The notes: a model not told the origin generated them from the sequence alone. A stretch of DNA of 64,000 nucleotides from Flavobacterium sediminis (GCF_003148385.1 NZ_CP029463.1:2108001-2172000), one strand, 5' to 3'; numbered from the stretch's first letter, positions 23,439-33,772 are shown. Numbers and translations are program-made.

Positions 23439-24473
23439 ATGGCTCAAAATAAAAACGCATTGATTCGCTATAAAACCATTGACAAATGTTTGCAGAACCA
23501 ATACCGTCAATGGACATTGGAGGATTTGATCGAGGCTTGTAATGAGGCTCTATACGAATATGAGGGCAAACAAAATCCGGTGAGTAAGCGTACCGTACAA
23601 TTGGATATCCAGATGATGCGTAGCGAGAAACTGGGCTATAACGCTCCTATTGAAGTGTATGATAAAAAATTCTACCGCTATGCTGATGAAGAATATACGA
23701 TAACCGATATTCCGTTGACGGAAACGGATATCAATGTGCTGACGGAAACGGTTTCGATGTTGAAACAGTTTAAGGATTTTTCGCTTTTTGCAGATGTTTC
23801 GGATATTTTACAACGTTTGGAGGATAAAATCTATGCGGAAAAGTCCGATAGTAAGCCGATAATTCATCTGGAAAAGAATGAGAAACTGAAAGGCTTACAT
23901 TTTTTAGATACGATCTATCAGGCGATTGTTAAAAAGGTTGTTTTGGTGATCACCTATAAGTCGTTCAAATCAAGAGAAGAAAGAACATTTCGCTTTTATC
24001 CGTTGGTGCTGAAAGAATACAACAACCGTTGGTTCCTGATAGGGAAGCGGACCATGAAGCAACCGGTGGTCAATTTAGCTTTGGACAGGATCATAGCGAT
24101 CGATTATGATTTTCAGGCCGAGTTCATCCAAGTCGATTTTGATGCGGAGGCTTTTTACAGGAACGTAATTGGGGTTACGGTCAATACGGGATTACAACCT
24201 AAGGCGATCCGCTTGTGGATTGACGCATATAATGCGCCTTATGTGTTGACTAAACCTTTGCACCATACACAGCGGGTATTACAGCAAAATGAAGACGGCA
24301 GCATTATTGTTAACCTGTTCTTGATCGAGAATTATGAATTAGAACGAGTACTGTTAGGCTTCGGGGATGGGGTAGAGGTACTGAAACCGGAACGCTTGCG
24401 AAAGACCATCCGTCAGAAACTGGAAAGTGCTTTGAAGCGCTATGAAGACGAAAATCTGTTGCCGGAGAAATAA
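23439..24473 (+). CDS. WYL-domain transcriptional regulator
   Basis: 344 residues. A winged HTH region occupies about residues 1-80 (KRTVQLDIQMMRSEKLGYNAPI), and the WYL domain includes YNNRWFLIGKR at about 189-199. A C-terminal WCX-like region follows (ERVLLGFGDGVEVLKP). WYL regulators sense nucleic acid or nucleotide ligands. Its own promoter carries operator D, and three other copies stand before rtcB and the two RNA arrays, so it is the best candidate regulator of that regulon. Confidence 0.9.
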   Translation: MAQNKNALIRYKTIDKCLQNQYRQWTLEDLIEACNEALYEYEGKQNPVSKRTVQLDIQMMRSEKLGYNAPIEVYDKKFYRYADEEYTITDIPLTETDINVLTETVSMLKQFKDFSLFADVSDILQRLEDKIYAEKSDSKPIIHLEKNEKLKGLHFLDTIYQAIVKKVVLVITYKSFKSREERTFRFYPLVLKEYNNRWFLIGKRTMKQPVVNLALDRIIAIDYDFQAEFIQVDFDAEAFYRNVIGVTVNTGLQPKAIRLWIDAYNAPYVLTKPLHHTQRVLQQNEDGSIIVNLFLIENYELERVLLGFGDGVEVLKPERLRKTIRQKLESALKRYEDENLLPEK

Positions 24474-24478
24474 AAAAA

Positions 24479-24602
24479 GAGGCTGTTTCAAAAGTATTTT
24501 GTTATCAATCTGAACTGGTTTCAGATTCTACAAATTGAATATCGGTCTTTTTAGATTCTGAAATACTTAAAATGACAGATATTTTACTTTTGAAACAGCC
24601 TC
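24479..24602. repeat. Palindromic repeat with 18-bp perfect arms (MITE-like)
   Basis: Arms 24479-24496 and 24585-24602 are perfect inverted repeats beginning GAGGCTGTTTCAAAAG. An inner hairpin (AATCTGAA / TTCAGATT) lies in the 88-base centre. Ends of this form resemble terminal repeats of some Bacteroidetes insertion sequences. It sits between the convergent WYL and pnp genes and may also terminate both. Confidence 0.7.
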
Positions 24603-24628
24603 TCGGGTATTTGAATTAACGGATTAAA

Positions 24629-26797
24629 TTAACCTTTAGGATCTTCTTTTTTCTTTTCAATTGGTTTTTTGTCTTCTCTTGGAGGACGAGGTAAAAGTAC
24701 TTTTCTTGAAACTTTAGGTTTTTTCGTTTTCGGATCCAAACCTAAATATTTAACTTCCAGTTCATCACCTTCTTTTAAGATATCGCTAACTTTTTCAACG
24801 CGTTTCCAGTCCAGCTCAGATACGTGAAGTAAACTGTCTTTTCCCGGAACGAATTCAACGACAGCACCGAAATCTAAGATCTTAGTAACTTTTACTTTGT
24901 AAATCTCTCCTTCAACAGGAGCAAAGATCTGATTCTGGATCGATTTTATAGCTTTATCCATTCCGTCCTGATCAGTACCTAAGATCTCAATAATACCGAA
25001 ATCTCCTTCTTCGTTAATAACGATAGTGGTTTTAGTATCGGCTTGTAATGCCTGAATGTTTTTACCACCCGGACCGATAACTGCACCGATATAGTCTTTC
25101 GGAATATCAAATTTGATGATTTTAGGAGCTTTAGGCTTAACCGTAGTGTTAGGTTGTGCAAGAGTATCAGTGATCTTACCTAAGATATGCATACGTCCGT
25201 CTTTAGCCTGAGCTAAGGCTTGCTCCATAATGTCATATCGCAATCCTTCGATCTTAATATCCATCTGACATGCCGTGATACCGTCAGCAGTTCCTGTTAC
25301 TTTAAAGTCCATGTCTCCTAAGTGATCTTCATCTCCTAAGATGTCAGACAATACGGCAAATTTATCACCGTCAGTAATTAAGCCCATAGCAATACCTGAA
25401 ACCGGTTTTGCGATCTGTACTCCGGCATCCATTAAAGCTAATGTTCCGGAACAAACCGTTGCCATTGACGAGGAACCGTTTGATTCCAATACTTCAGAAA
25501 CCACACGGATCGTATAAGGACAATCAGCAGGGATCATGTTCTTAAGAGCACGTTGTGCTAAATTTCCGTGACCTACTTCTCTACGGGAAGTTCCTCTCAA
25601 AGGTTTTGCTTCACCGGTTGAGAACGGAGGGAAATTATAGTGTAAATAGAATTTTTCTTCACCTTGTTCAGATGGCAGGTCAATAACATTAGCTTCTCTT
25701 GAAGTACCTAATGTTACAGTAGCTAAAGCCTGAGTTTCTCCACGTGTAAAGATTGCCGAACCGTGTGCAGAAGGCAAATAATCTACTTCGCACCAGATCG
25801 GGCGTATCTCAGTAGTTTTTCTTCCGTCTAAACGAATTCCTTTTTCAAGGATCACATTACGTACGGCTTCTTTCTGAACTTTGTAGTTATATTTAGCAAC
25901 CAATTCTGCTAAGTTTTCATTTTCGGCGTATTCTTCTTCCGTATACAAAACAACAACTTCTTCTTTTACAGCAGCAAATTTTTCACCGCGTTCTTGTTTT
26001 GAAGAGGCTTCCTGAGCAATTGCATAGTATTTGTCATAAGCAGCTGCTTTCACTTTTGCTTTTACAGCTTCATCTTCCGCTTCGCCTTCATACTCTCTGT
26101 AAGCAGGAGTACCTATCGCTGCTCTTAATTTTTCCTGAGCTTCGATCTGACCTTTGATCGCTTCGTGTGCAAATTTGATCGCTTCGATCATTTCGGCTTC
26201 AGAGATCTCTTTCATTTCGCCTTCTACCATACATACAGAATCTTTAGAAGCACCGATCATCATATCGATGTCTGATTGCTCTAATTCTTCGCGATTAGGA
26301 TTAATGATCAATTGACCGTTAACTCTACCTACACGAACTTCTGAAATAAGATTGTAGAAAGGAATGTCTGAAACAGCTAATGCGGCTGATGCAGCTAAAC
26401 CGGCTAAAGCATCCGGCATCACATTTTCGTCATGAGACATCAATTGGATCATAACTTGTGTTTCGGCATGGTAATCATCCGGAAATAACGGACGTAATAC
26501 ACGGTCTACTAAACGCATGGTTAGGATCTCCTGGTCGCTTGGGCGTGCTTCTCTTTTGAAGAAACCGCCTGGGAAACGACCTGCTGCGGCAAATTTTTCT
26601 CTGTAGTCTACAGTCAACGGTAGAAAATCTACTCCCGGATTGGCCGTACGGGCAGAAACTGCAGTTGCAAGTAGCATGGCATCGCCCATACGAACCACGA
26701 CAGAACCGTCTGCTTGTTTGGCTAGTTTACCTGTTTCGATAGTGATGGTTCTTCCATCACCCAAATCGATAATTTCTTGGGTTACTTTAGGAATCAT
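24629..26797 (-). CDS. pnp: Polyribonucleotide nucleotidyltransferase (PNPase)
   Basis: 722 residues, usual length. Two RNase PH domains flank a helical linker, followed by a KH domain ([15 protein letters not shown], about 575) and an S1 domain ([14 protein letters not shown], about 645). The short Lys/Pro-rich tail is typical. PNPase degrades RNA from the 3' end using phosphate. It follows rpsO at 139 bases, the usual rpsO-pnp order. Confidence 0.97.
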   Translation of the reverse strand: MIPKVTQEIIDLGDGRTITIETGKLAKQADGSVVVRMGDAMLLATAVSARTANPGVDFLPLTVDYREKFAAAGRFPGGFFKREARPSDQEILTMRLVDRVLRPLFPDDYHAETQVMIQLMSHDENVMPDALAGLAASAALAVSDIPFYNLISEVRVGRVNGQLIINPNREELEQSDIDMMIGASKDSVCMVEGEMKEISEAEMIEAIKFAHEAIKGQIEAQEKLRAAIGTPAYREYEGEAEDEAVKAKVKAAAYDKYYAIAQEASSKQERGEKFAAVKEEVVVLYTEEEYAENENLAELVAKYNYKVQKEAVRNVILEKGIRLDGRKTTEIRPIWCEVDYLPSAHGSAIFTRGETQALATVTLGTSREANVIDLPSEQGEEKFYLHYNFPPFSTGEAKPLRGTSRREVGHGNLAQRALKNMIPADCPYTIRVVSEVLESNGSSSMATVCSGTLALMDAGVQIAKPVSGIAMGLITDGDKFAVLSDILGDEDHLGDMDFKVTGTADGITACQMDIKIEGLRYDIMEQALAQAKDGRMHILGKITDTLAQPNTTVKPKAPKIIKFDIPKDYIGAVIGPGGKNIQALQADTKTTIVINEEGDFGIIEILGTDQDGMDKAIKSIQNQIFAPVEGEIYKVKVTKILDFGAVVEFVPGKDSLLHVSELDWKRVEKVSDILKEGDELEVKYLGLDPKTKKPKVSRKVLLPRPPREDKKPIEKKKEDPKG

Positions 26798-26908
26798 AAA
26801 TTGTAATTCTTAATTAAACAAAGGGTTTAGTTGTGTTGTTGCGTGTTGTTGTTAGTTGTTTGAAACCCAATGAAAAACCAAACTTTTTTCTGTCTTTATT
26901 TGTAAACA

Positions 26909-26932
26909 AAAAGGGGCGCAGAGCCCCTTATG
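26909..26932 (-). terminator. Terminator after rpsO
   Basis: GC-rich hairpin AAGGGGC / GCCCCTT with a T-run on the minus strand, directly after the rpsO stop codon; it would attenuate transcription into pnp. Confidence 0.7.
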
Positions 26933-26936
26933 TTGA

Positions 26937-27206
26937 TTATTTTCTGATTTTTAATTCTTTGATAATCTCACGATATCTGTTGATATCTTTTTTCTTTAAG
27001 TAGTCTAAAAGACTTCTTCTTTTACCTACTAATTTTACTAGCGAACGCTCAGTGTTGTAATCGTGACGATTTTTCTTTAAGTGTTCTGTTAAGTGGTTGA
27101 TTCTGAAAGTGAATAAAGCGATTTGCCCTTCAGCAGAACCTGTGTTTTCAGCTTTTCCTCCGTGTTTTGCGAAGATATCAGCTTTTACTTCTTTAGTTAA
27201 ATACAT
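26937..27206 (-). CDS. rpsO: 30S ribosomal protein S15
   Basis: 89 residues, full length. The family core is visible (TGSAEGQIALFTFRINHLTEHL; LVGKRRSLLDYLKKKD). S15 binds 16S rRNA early in 30S assembly. It lies upstream of pnp on the same strand. Confidence 0.97.
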   Translation of the reverse strand: MYLTKEVKADIFAKHGGKAENTGSAEGQIALFTFRINHLTEHLKKNRHDYNTERSLVKLVGKRRSLLDYLKKKDINRYREIIKELKIRK

Positions 27207-27294
27207 GCCAATATTAGTTAATGATTTTTATGTACAATTGAGATGATCTCAATTCGGGTGCAAAGATAAACTTATTTTTCTATAAAACAAATAC

Positions 27295-27750
27295 TTACTC
27301 AAATAATTGGGCAACTTGTTCATTTACAAATTCTAAGAATCTTTCGTCCTGATCCGTAAAAGGATCAATAACATGAGAATCAATGTCTATTTGTCCGATG
27401 TTAACGCCGTTTACAAAAAGAGGTACTACAATTTCAGACTTTACCGTTAGGCTACAAGCTATATAGTTGTCTTGTGCTTTAACATCAGGAACTACAAAAT
27501 TCCGGTTCGATTCGGCAACTTGTCCGCAGATCCCTTTTCCGAACGGGATTACAGTATGATCGGTAGGAGCGCCCACATAAGGACCTAAGTGCAATGTTTT
27601 AGTCTCTTGTTGTGCAAAGTAAAAACCGACCCAATTGTAGTAAGGAATAGTATCGTGTAAGTACTGACAAATTTTCAATAGTTTTTTATCCTTGTTTCCT
27701 TCTTCGGTAATGATCTTTGTTATTTCCGGTTTTAAAGTTTCAAAATCCAT
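27295..27750 (-). CDS. GAF-domain free methionine-R-sulfoxide reductase-like protein
   Basis: 151 residues, a single GAF domain. The family Cys positions are visible in GKGICGQVAES and YIACSLTVKSE, together with YNWVGFYF near the N-terminus. fRMsr enzymes reduce free Met-R-sulfoxide using these Cys residues. Divergent from xrtF. Confidence 0.85.
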   Translation of the reverse strand: MDFETLKPEITKIITEEGNKDKKLLKICQYLHDTIPYYNWVGFYFAQQETKTLHLGPYVGAPTDHTVIPFGKGICGQVAESNRNFVVPDVKAQDNYIACSLTVKSEIVVPLFVNGVNIGQIDIDSHVIDPFTDQDERFLEFVNEQVAQLFE

Positions 27751-27819
27751 GTAAACAATTTTTTTGCAAAATTATTTATAATGAAGTAAGGAAAATATAT
27801 ATTTTTGTTAAAAAAATCG

Positions 27820-28377
27820 GTGAAGACACTTTTAGTCCAATACAAACCCTTCTTTCTTTTTTTAATCAGGTTTTTAGTTTTTTACTTTGTCTGTACCTTC
27901 GTGTACAAAATGTATCTTAATCAATATAATCCGGATTTGAATGAAGTAGATGGTATTTCTCAGGTCGTTGCAGAACAAACAGGTCATGTTTTGAACCTAT
28001 TCGGGCATAATGCCGAAATTGTGAAACATGAAAACGAACCTTCTGTAAAAATACTATATAAAGGTGTCTATGTTTCCAGGATTATAGAAGGGTGTAATGC
28101 AATAAGTATAATTATTTTATTTGCTGCATTTGTTTTTGCTTTTTCAAGTGGTTTCAAACGTACTTTTTTGTTTATTGTTTCAGGGGCCGTATTAATTTAT
28201 ATACTCAATATAATCAGAATAGTACTTTTGACGTTAGCCTTGTATTATAAACCCGAATATGAACGCATATTGCACGGAACTGTTTTTCCGTTGTTTATTT
28301 ACGGAGCGGTTTTTCTGTTATGGGTGTTTTGGGTGACAAAAGTTTCGGGGTATGCCAAAAGAAATATTACTGAGTAA
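27820..28377 (+). CDS. xrtF: Exosortase family protein XrtF
   Basis: Start chosen at GTG 27820 (MKTLLVQYKPFF), because a TTG start at 27805 would fall inside the promoter -7 box TATTTTTG (27800-27807). About 185 residues with several membrane helices. Catalytic residues of exosortases are visible: Cys in EGCNAISI, Arg in LNIIRI, His in LHGTVFP. Exosortases are membrane transpeptidases that process C-terminal sorting signals. The downstream gene overlaps by 26 bases. Confidence 0.88.
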   Translation: MKTLLVQYKPFFLFLIRFLVFYFVCTFVYKMYLNQYNPDLNEVDGISQVVAEQTGHVLNLFGHNAEIVKHENEPSVKILYKGVYVSRIIEGCNAISIIILFAAFVFAFSSGFKRTFLFIVSGAVLIYILNIIRIVLLTLALYYKPEYERILHGTVFPLFIYGAVFLLWVFWVTKVSGYAKRNITE

Positions 28378-28789
28378 GAAAAATATAGCAGGTATTACAG
28401 GTCTTCTTTTACTCTTAGTAGGAGTAAGGGTGTTTGAAGATGCCCTTTTCTATGATCCATTCATTAACTTCTTTAAAACCGAATTTCAGCATCAGCGTTT
28501 ACCTGATTTTGATGCGGTGCAGTTGTTTTTAGGGCTGTTGTTCCGCTATTCAGTAAACACTGTCCTTTCTTTAGGTATCCTGTGTCTTTTGTTCAGACAA
28601 AAACAAATCCTTGTGGTTTCTTTCTGGATGTATGTTTTATTTTTTATTTTGTTGAGTATAGCTTTCTTCTGGCTTCTTCGATATGATCCGGATTATATGA
28701 TGTTGTTTTACGTAAGAAGGTTTTTGATCCAACCTTTATTTCTTGTTTTGTTCATTCCGGCGTTTTATTATCAGAAATTTGCAAAATAA
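28352..28789 (+). CDS. Exosortase F-associated membrane protein
   Basis: 145 residues with about four hydrophobic segments. It overlaps the end of xrtF by 26 bases in another frame; this pairing is the normal arrangement in Flavobacteriaceae. Function within the XrtF system is unknown. Confidence 0.8.
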   Translation: MPKEILLSKKNIAGITGLLLLLVGVRVFEDALFYDPFINFFKTEFQHQRLPDFDAVQLFLGLLFRYSVNTVLSLGILCLLFRQKQILVVSFWMYVLFFILLSIAFFWLLRYDPDYMMLFYVRRFLIQPLFLVLFIPAFYYQKFAK

Positions 28790-28819
28790 TTTGTACATTA
28801 GGATTTCTATTCGCACGTA

Positions 28820-29650
28820 ATGAAAATCAAAAAATATTCCGGAGAGGAAGTCCAGTTTGATCAGGAAAAACTGATCCGTTCCTTAATGGCATCCGGAACA
28901 ACCAGAGAGATAGCTTTAGAAGTGATCAACGAGATCACGCCTAAATTGTATGAGGGCATTTCGTCCCGAAAAATTTTCAGATTGGCCTTTCAACGATTAA
29001 AGAACAGATCAAAAGCTACTGCAGCCCGTTACAATTTAAAATCGGGAATAAAGGCTTTGGGACCTGCAGGGTTTTATTTTGAAAAGTTCATTGCCCGTAT
29101 ATTCGAATTAGAAGGATATCAGGCACGAACCAATGTTTTTGTGGAAGGGCGTTGTATTTCGCATGAATTGGATGTGGTGATAAAGAATGGCAACCATGTA
29201 GCTATGGCGGAATGTAAATTCCATAGCAATCAGGAGATAAAGACCGATGTTAAGGTGCCGATGTATATTTTGTCGAGATTCAATGATGTGAACCAAAAGA
29301 GGTATGATTTTTTTTCGGGAGGAAGTGATATGATCTCAAAATGCTGGTTGGTGACCAATAATAAGTTCACAACAGATGCACTCGACTTTGCAAATTGTGT
29401 CGGTTTGTCCTTAATGAGTTGGGATTATCCGGAAGGGGAAAGCCTTCGGGACAGGATCAATAAATTTAATGTATACCCTATAACATGTTTGACTACATTG
29501 ACGATGGCGGAAAAAGAGATCCTGCTCATGCAGGATGTGTTGACGGTGTATGATCTGATGCATTTCGGGAAGGCTTTTTCTGTTTTGAAGTTAAGTCAAA
29601 GCCGAATGAAAAATGTCAAACAAGAATGTACTCAACTTTTAAATCGTTAG
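28820..29650 (+). CDS. ATP-cone and restriction endonuclease-like domain protein
   Basis: 276 residues. The N-terminus is an ATP-cone (KIKKYSGEEVQFDQEKL, about 1-90), as in NrdR and ribonucleotide reductases. About residues 95-200 form a PD-(D/E)xK nuclease-like domain with HELDVVI and MAECKFH (E-x-K). This could couple nucleotide sensing to nuclease activity. The beta-CASP gene follows after 3 bases. Confidence 0.8.
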   Translation: MKIKKYSGEEVQFDQEKLIRSLMASGTTREIALEVINEITPKLYEGISSRKIFRLAFQRLKNRSKATAARYNLKSGIKALGPAGFYFEKFIARIFELEGYQARTNVFVEGRCISHELDVVIKNGNHVAMAECKFHSNQEIKTDVKVPMYILSRFNDVNQKRYDFFSGGSDMISKCWLVTNNKFTTDALDFANCVGLSLMSWDYPEGESLRDRINKFNVYPITCLTTLTMAEKEILLMQDVLTVYDLMHFGKAFSVLKLSQSRMKNVKQECTQLLNR

Positions 29651-29653
29651 CAG

Positions 29654-31009
29654 ATGAAGATTCATTTTTTAGGCGGAGCCGGATCGGTTACCGGATCCAA
29701 AACAGTATTGGAAACAGAAGAACTCAATGTGTTGATTGATTGTGGTTTGTTTCAGGGATTGAAGAATCTAAGGGAGCTCAATTGGGAGCCTTTGCCTTTT
29801 TTGCCGGAAACTATTGATTGTGTTATTTTAACACATGGGCATTTAGATCATTGTGGTTGGTTACCGCTATTAGTCAGACAAGGGTTTAAAGGAAAGATCT
29901 ATTGTACATTACCTACAAAAGGAATTACGAAACTGATCTTGTGGGATAGTGCCAAGATTCAGGAAGAAGAAGCTGAAAAGGCGAATAAGGAACATTATTC
30001 AAAGCATGATCCCGCTAAACCGCTTTATACGGTAGAAGAGGCCGAAAAGGTATTTCCGATGCTAAAGGTTGTAGATCCGAATGAAGAAGTTTACTTGTCA
30101 GATTCCGTATATTTTGAATTTTTCTATGCATCACACATTTTAGGAGCTTGTTCAGTTTCTCTGACTGCTGAAGGGAAAACATTTGTCTTTTCCGGGGATG
30201 TAGGACAAGACGATGATGTGCTGCTATTTCCACCTGTAAAACCTAAAAAGGCTGATTATGTTTTTCTGGAAAGCACTTACGGAAATCGTTTGCATCCTAA
30301 AACAGATCCTATGTTTGATCTGGAATTGATTATCAATAATACGTATCATAAGAAAGGAAATGTTGTTATTCCGAGTTTTGCAGTCGAACGGGTACAAACA
30401 ATGATGTATTTGCTCTGGCAATTGAAAAAACAAGGAAGAATTCCTGATATTCCGTACATTATTGATACTCCGATGGGGATTGACGTATTGCAACTGTTCA
30501 TTGATAATAGAAAATGGCACAAACTGAATCAGGAAGAATGTGTGGAAATGTGCAGAATGTTTACATTGATCTCTGATTACAAAGATACGATTGAAACAAT
30601 ATATGATGATCGTTCTAAAGTGGTTATTGCTGCCAGCGGAATGGTTACCGGCGGCAGAGTGTTGTCTTACCTGGAACGCTATATAAAAAGACCGGAAACT
30701 ACAGTTGCTTTAGTGGGGTATCAGGCAGAGGGAACCAGAGGCCGAAAATTACTGGAAGGAGCTAAGGAAATAAAAATGTATGGTAAATATTATCCGGTTG
30801 AGGCAACAGTTCTTTCTGTTGAAGGTTTGTCGGCTCATGGAGATCAGGCAGATCTGTTGAATTGGCTTTCTGATCTGGAAGAAAAACCGGAAACGCTTTT
30901 TTTGGTTCATGGCGAAAATGAAGCTGCTGATGAATTAAGGGTAAAAGTAGAAGAGCATTATGGTTTTCATGTAGTTGTTCCGAGTAGAGGGCAAGTGATT
31001 GAAATTTGA
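29654..31009 (+). CDS. Beta-CASP metallo-beta-lactamase fold RNA nuclease-like protein
   Basis: 451 residues. Metal motifs are LTHGHLDHCGWLP (HxHxDH), SGDVGQDDD, and the C-terminal SAHGDQAD with FLVHGENEA (motif C), and the central insertion is of beta-CASP type. The family includes CPSF-73-like RNA endonucleases. It is co-transcribed with the ATP-cone/nuclease-like gene, so the pair may act together on nucleic acid. Confidence 0.88.
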   Translation: MKIHFLGGAGSVTGSKTVLETEELNVLIDCGLFQGLKNLRELNWEPLPFLPETIDCVILTHGHLDHCGWLPLLVRQGFKGKIYCTLPTKGITKLILWDSAKIQEEEAEKANKEHYSKHDPAKPLYTVEEAEKVFPMLKVVDPNEEVYLSDSVYFEFFYASHILGACSVSLTAEGKTFVFSGDVGQDDDVLLFPPVKPKKADYVFLESTYGNRLHPKTDPMFDLELIINNTYHKKGNVVIPSFAVERVQTMMYLLWQLKKQGRIPDIPYIIDTPMGIDVLQLFIDNRKWHKLNQEECVEMCRMFTLISDYKDTIETIYDDRSKVVIAASGMVTGGRVLSYLERYIKRPETTVALVGYQAEGTRGRKLLEGAKEIKMYGKYYPVEATVLSVEGLSAHGDQADLLNWLSDLEEKPETLFLVHGENEAADELRVKVEEHYGFHVVVPSRGQVIEI

Positions 31010-31051
31010 TTTTTTGTAAAGTAGCAATAAAAAAATAAGTACTTTTGCCGG

Positions 31052-31465
31052 ATGAGGCTAAAAAAAGTAATAAGTGCAGTTTTATTGTTTCTGATCCTGT
31101 TCTCTAATTTAGGGTTAGCTGTAAATGTACATTATTGCCATAATAAAATGGCTTCGGTCTCTTTGGGGTATCAGGTTGAAGAAGCTTGTGTGATAGAGGA
31201 AAAAGACTGTTGTGCAGCTCAAAAAGATCATGAAGACTGTTGTTCAGATTCAGTTGTAAAAGCAGAGAATGAAACAGCTACTGTTTTAGCCCGGTCTCAT
31301 CAATCGGAATTATCGTTTTTTGTTCTTTCAACTGTTTGTATTCCCGATTTTTTCTCTGTTGCAGAAACGATTGTTCAACAAAAGTGGTTCTGTTTTTACT
31401 GTGATTCCATGCACCACCGCTTTATAAGTTGTATTGTCAATACCTTTTTTATGTCTGAGTTTTAA
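31052..31465 (+). CDS. HYC_CC_PP-type small exported protein
   Basis: 137 residues with an N-terminal signal segment. The motifs HYCHNKMASVSLG and DCCAAQKDHEDCC match the Bacteroidetes HYC_CC_PP family, with a Cys-rich metal-binding look. It precedes a TonB-dependent receptor and an HMA protein in one strand-uniform cluster, suggesting transition-metal handling. Confidence 0.8.
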   Translation: MRLKKVISAVLLFLILFSNLGLAVNVHYCHNKMASVSLGYQVEEACVIEEKDCCAAQKDHEDCCSDSVVKAENETATVLARSHQSELSFFVLSTVCIPDFFSVAETIVQQKWFCFYCDSMHHRFISCIVNTFFMSEF

Positions 31466-31514
31466 TGTTATTCGTTTTTAAAAATTCTTAACTAACATTA
31501 AAACATGATTCTTT

Positions 31515-33752
31515 ATGTACAAAAATATCTTGTTTTTGTTACTGCTTATTTCAGTATCCGGTTGGTCACAGACTGAAATTAAAGGAAAAGTAGTAGACGA
31601 AAATAACCAACCCCTTTTAGGAGCCAATGTATTTTGGTTTAATACGTCGGTAGGTGTTACTACTGATACAGAAGGGAGCTTTACGCTTAAAAGAGTAAGT
31701 GAAACACAAGATCTGGTAGTGAGCTATATCGGGTTTCAAACTCAAAAAGTTGCGGTTACAACTGACTTTGTAACTGTCGTTTTAAAAGAAATGACCAATT
31801 TAGAGGAAGTAACGGTTTCCAAAATTAAAAAGACAACAGAACATTCATATCTTCAAGCAGTCAATATGCAAACTATGGGGCATAAGGAACTGCTGAAAGC
31901 GGCTTGTTGTAATTTGTCGGAGAGTTTTAGCACTAATCCGTCAATCGATGTTAATTTTTCTGATGCAGTAACCGGAAACAGACAGATCAGGATGTTGGGA
32001 TTAACCAGTCCGTATATTGTAATAGCGGAAGAAAACATACCTTCTGTTCGTGGTGCATCACAGGCGTACGGATTGTCTTTTATTCCGGGAACCTGGGTGG
32101 AAAGTATCCAGATTACCAAAGGAGCGGGTAGCGTTAGTAATGGTTATGAAAGTATTTCCGGTCAGATTAATTATGAACTGCTTAAACCTGCAACCGACAT
32201 TCCTTTTTTCTTAAATGCCTATGGAGCAATGGGCGGACGCTTTGAATTGAATACTCATTTCAATCAAAAGTATTCAGAAAAGTTAAGTTCCAGTTTGTTT
32301 ATTCATGGTAATACCCGCCAAATCAAAAATGATAAAAATAATGACGGATTTTTAGACAACCCGATTGGGAAACAGATTAATATTTTAAATCGGTGGCAAT
32401 TCCACGATACTGAAAAAGGATGGGTTAGTTTTCTGAATGTTCGTTATATGAAAGATGAAAAACAAGCCGGTCAGCTCACATTTGATCCGGATATTGACAG
32501 ATTAACGGTTAGTGCATGGGGAAGTGAGGTAAATACTGAAAAAATAGAGATAGCTAACAAAACAGGTTATGTTTTTAAAGAGATGCCGTATCAAAGTTTT
32601 GGTTTTCAGAATTCATTTCAATCCCATAAACAAGATTCTTATTTTGGTTTAAACCGATATAATATTCATCAGCAAAGTTATTATTCTAATCTATTGTTCA
32701 GTTCCATTATAAACAATACTAAAAATAAGTTTACTACCGGAGTTAATTTTACGTATGATGCTTATAAAGAGGGTGTAGCTGTTAATTTTACTGAAGATTT
32801 TTCCAGAATTGACAATTCAGCGGGAGTATTCTTTGAATATACATTCGATAATTTAGATAATTTCAGCGCAGTTGCCGGAATTCGGGTCGATAATCACAAT
32901 CGGTTGGGGACTTTCATAACACCGCGTTTGCACATCCGTTATAACCCATGGAAAGATGCAGTAATAAGAGTTTCTGCAGGAAGAGGTAAAAGAGCAGCTA
33001 ATATTTTTGCAGAGAACCAACAACTTTTTGCTTCTTCAAGAGCTTTCGGTATTTTAAACGCCAATGGTAAATTATATGGTTTAGATCCTGAAATTGCATG
33101 GAACTATGGTTTAAGCATTATCCAGTCCTTTACCTTTTTAGGTATGGATTCTGAACTGGTTGTGGATTACTACCGGACTGATTTTGAAAATCAGGTCGTG
33201 GTAGATGTGGATTATAGTCCGCAATACGTTCTGTTTCATAATTTAGAAGGAAAAAGCTTTGCTAATTCTTTTCAGGCGGAATGGAGTGTAACTCCGTTCA
33301 CTCATTTCAATATTAAAATGGCCTATAAATATTATGATGTACAAAGTCAATATCTGACAGGACAAAAACAAAAGCCACTACAGGCCAAGCATCGTTTTTT
33401 TGCTAATGTAGCTTATGAGACGCATATTAAGGAAAAAGGAAAACAGTGGAAGTTCGATGTGACCTATAACTGGCTTGGAAAGCAACGTTTGCCTGCTACA
33501 GTATCTAATCCGCAAGAATATCGTTTAGGAGTGTATGCTCCGGATTTTGCAGTTATAAATGCTCAGATTACCCGAACTTTTTCAAGTACTTTTGAAATGT
33601 ATGTGGGAGGTGAAAATATTGGAAATTACAAACAAAATAATGCCATAGTGGCGGCAAATGATCCTTTTGGGTCATATTTTGACAGTAGTATGATCTACGG
33701 GCCTGTTTTCGGGCAAATGTATTATGCAGGATTGCGATTTAAAATTAAATAA
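31515..33752 (+). CDS. TonB-dependent receptor, probably metal-related
   Basis: 745 residues. A signal peptide is followed by a carboxypeptidase-regulatory-like domain (KGKVVDENNQPLLGAN), a plug with a CC pair (LLKAACCNLSESF) and a long beta-barrel ending in an aromatic residue pattern (YAGLRFKIK). The plug CC and the flanking Cys-rich genes suggest a copper or similar metal complex as ligand, by inference. Confidence 0.9.
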   Translation: MYKNILFLLLLISVSGWSQTEIKGKVVDENNQPLLGANVFWFNTSVGVTTDTEGSFTLKRVSETQDLVVSYIGFQTQKVAVTTDFVTVVLKEMTNLEEVTVSKIKKTTEHSYLQAVNMQTMGHKELLKAACCNLSESFSTNPSIDVNFSDAVTGNRQIRMLGLTSPYIVIAEENIPSVRGASQAYGLSFIPGTWVESIQITKGAGSVSNGYESISGQINYELLKPATDIPFFLNAYGAMGGRFELNTHFNQKYSEKLSSSLFIHGNTRQIKNDKNNDGFLDNPIGKQINILNRWQFHDTEKGWVSFLNVRYMKDEKQAGQLTFDPDIDRLTVSAWGSEVNTEKIEIANKTGYVFKEMPYQSFGFQNSFQSHKQDSYFGLNRYNIHQQSYYSNLLFSSIINNTKNKFTTGVNFTYDAYKEGVAVNFTEDFSRIDNSAGVFFEYTFDNLDNFSAVAGIRVDNHNRLGTFITPRLHIRYNPWKDAVIRVSAGRGKRAANIFAENQQLFASSRAFGILNANGKLYGLDPEIAWNYGLSIIQSFTFLGMDSELVVDYYRTDFENQVVVDVDYSPQYVLFHNLEGKSFANSFQAEWSVTPFTHFNIKMAYKYYDVQSQYLTGQKQKPLQAKHRFFANVAYETHIKEKGKQWKFDVTYNWLGKQRLPATVSNPQEYRLGVYAPDFAVINAQITRTFSSTFEMYVGGENIGNYKQNNAIVAANDPFGSYFDSSMIYGPVFGQMYYAGLRFKIK

Positions 33753-33772
33753 ATTTCAAAATTATAGTAGAT

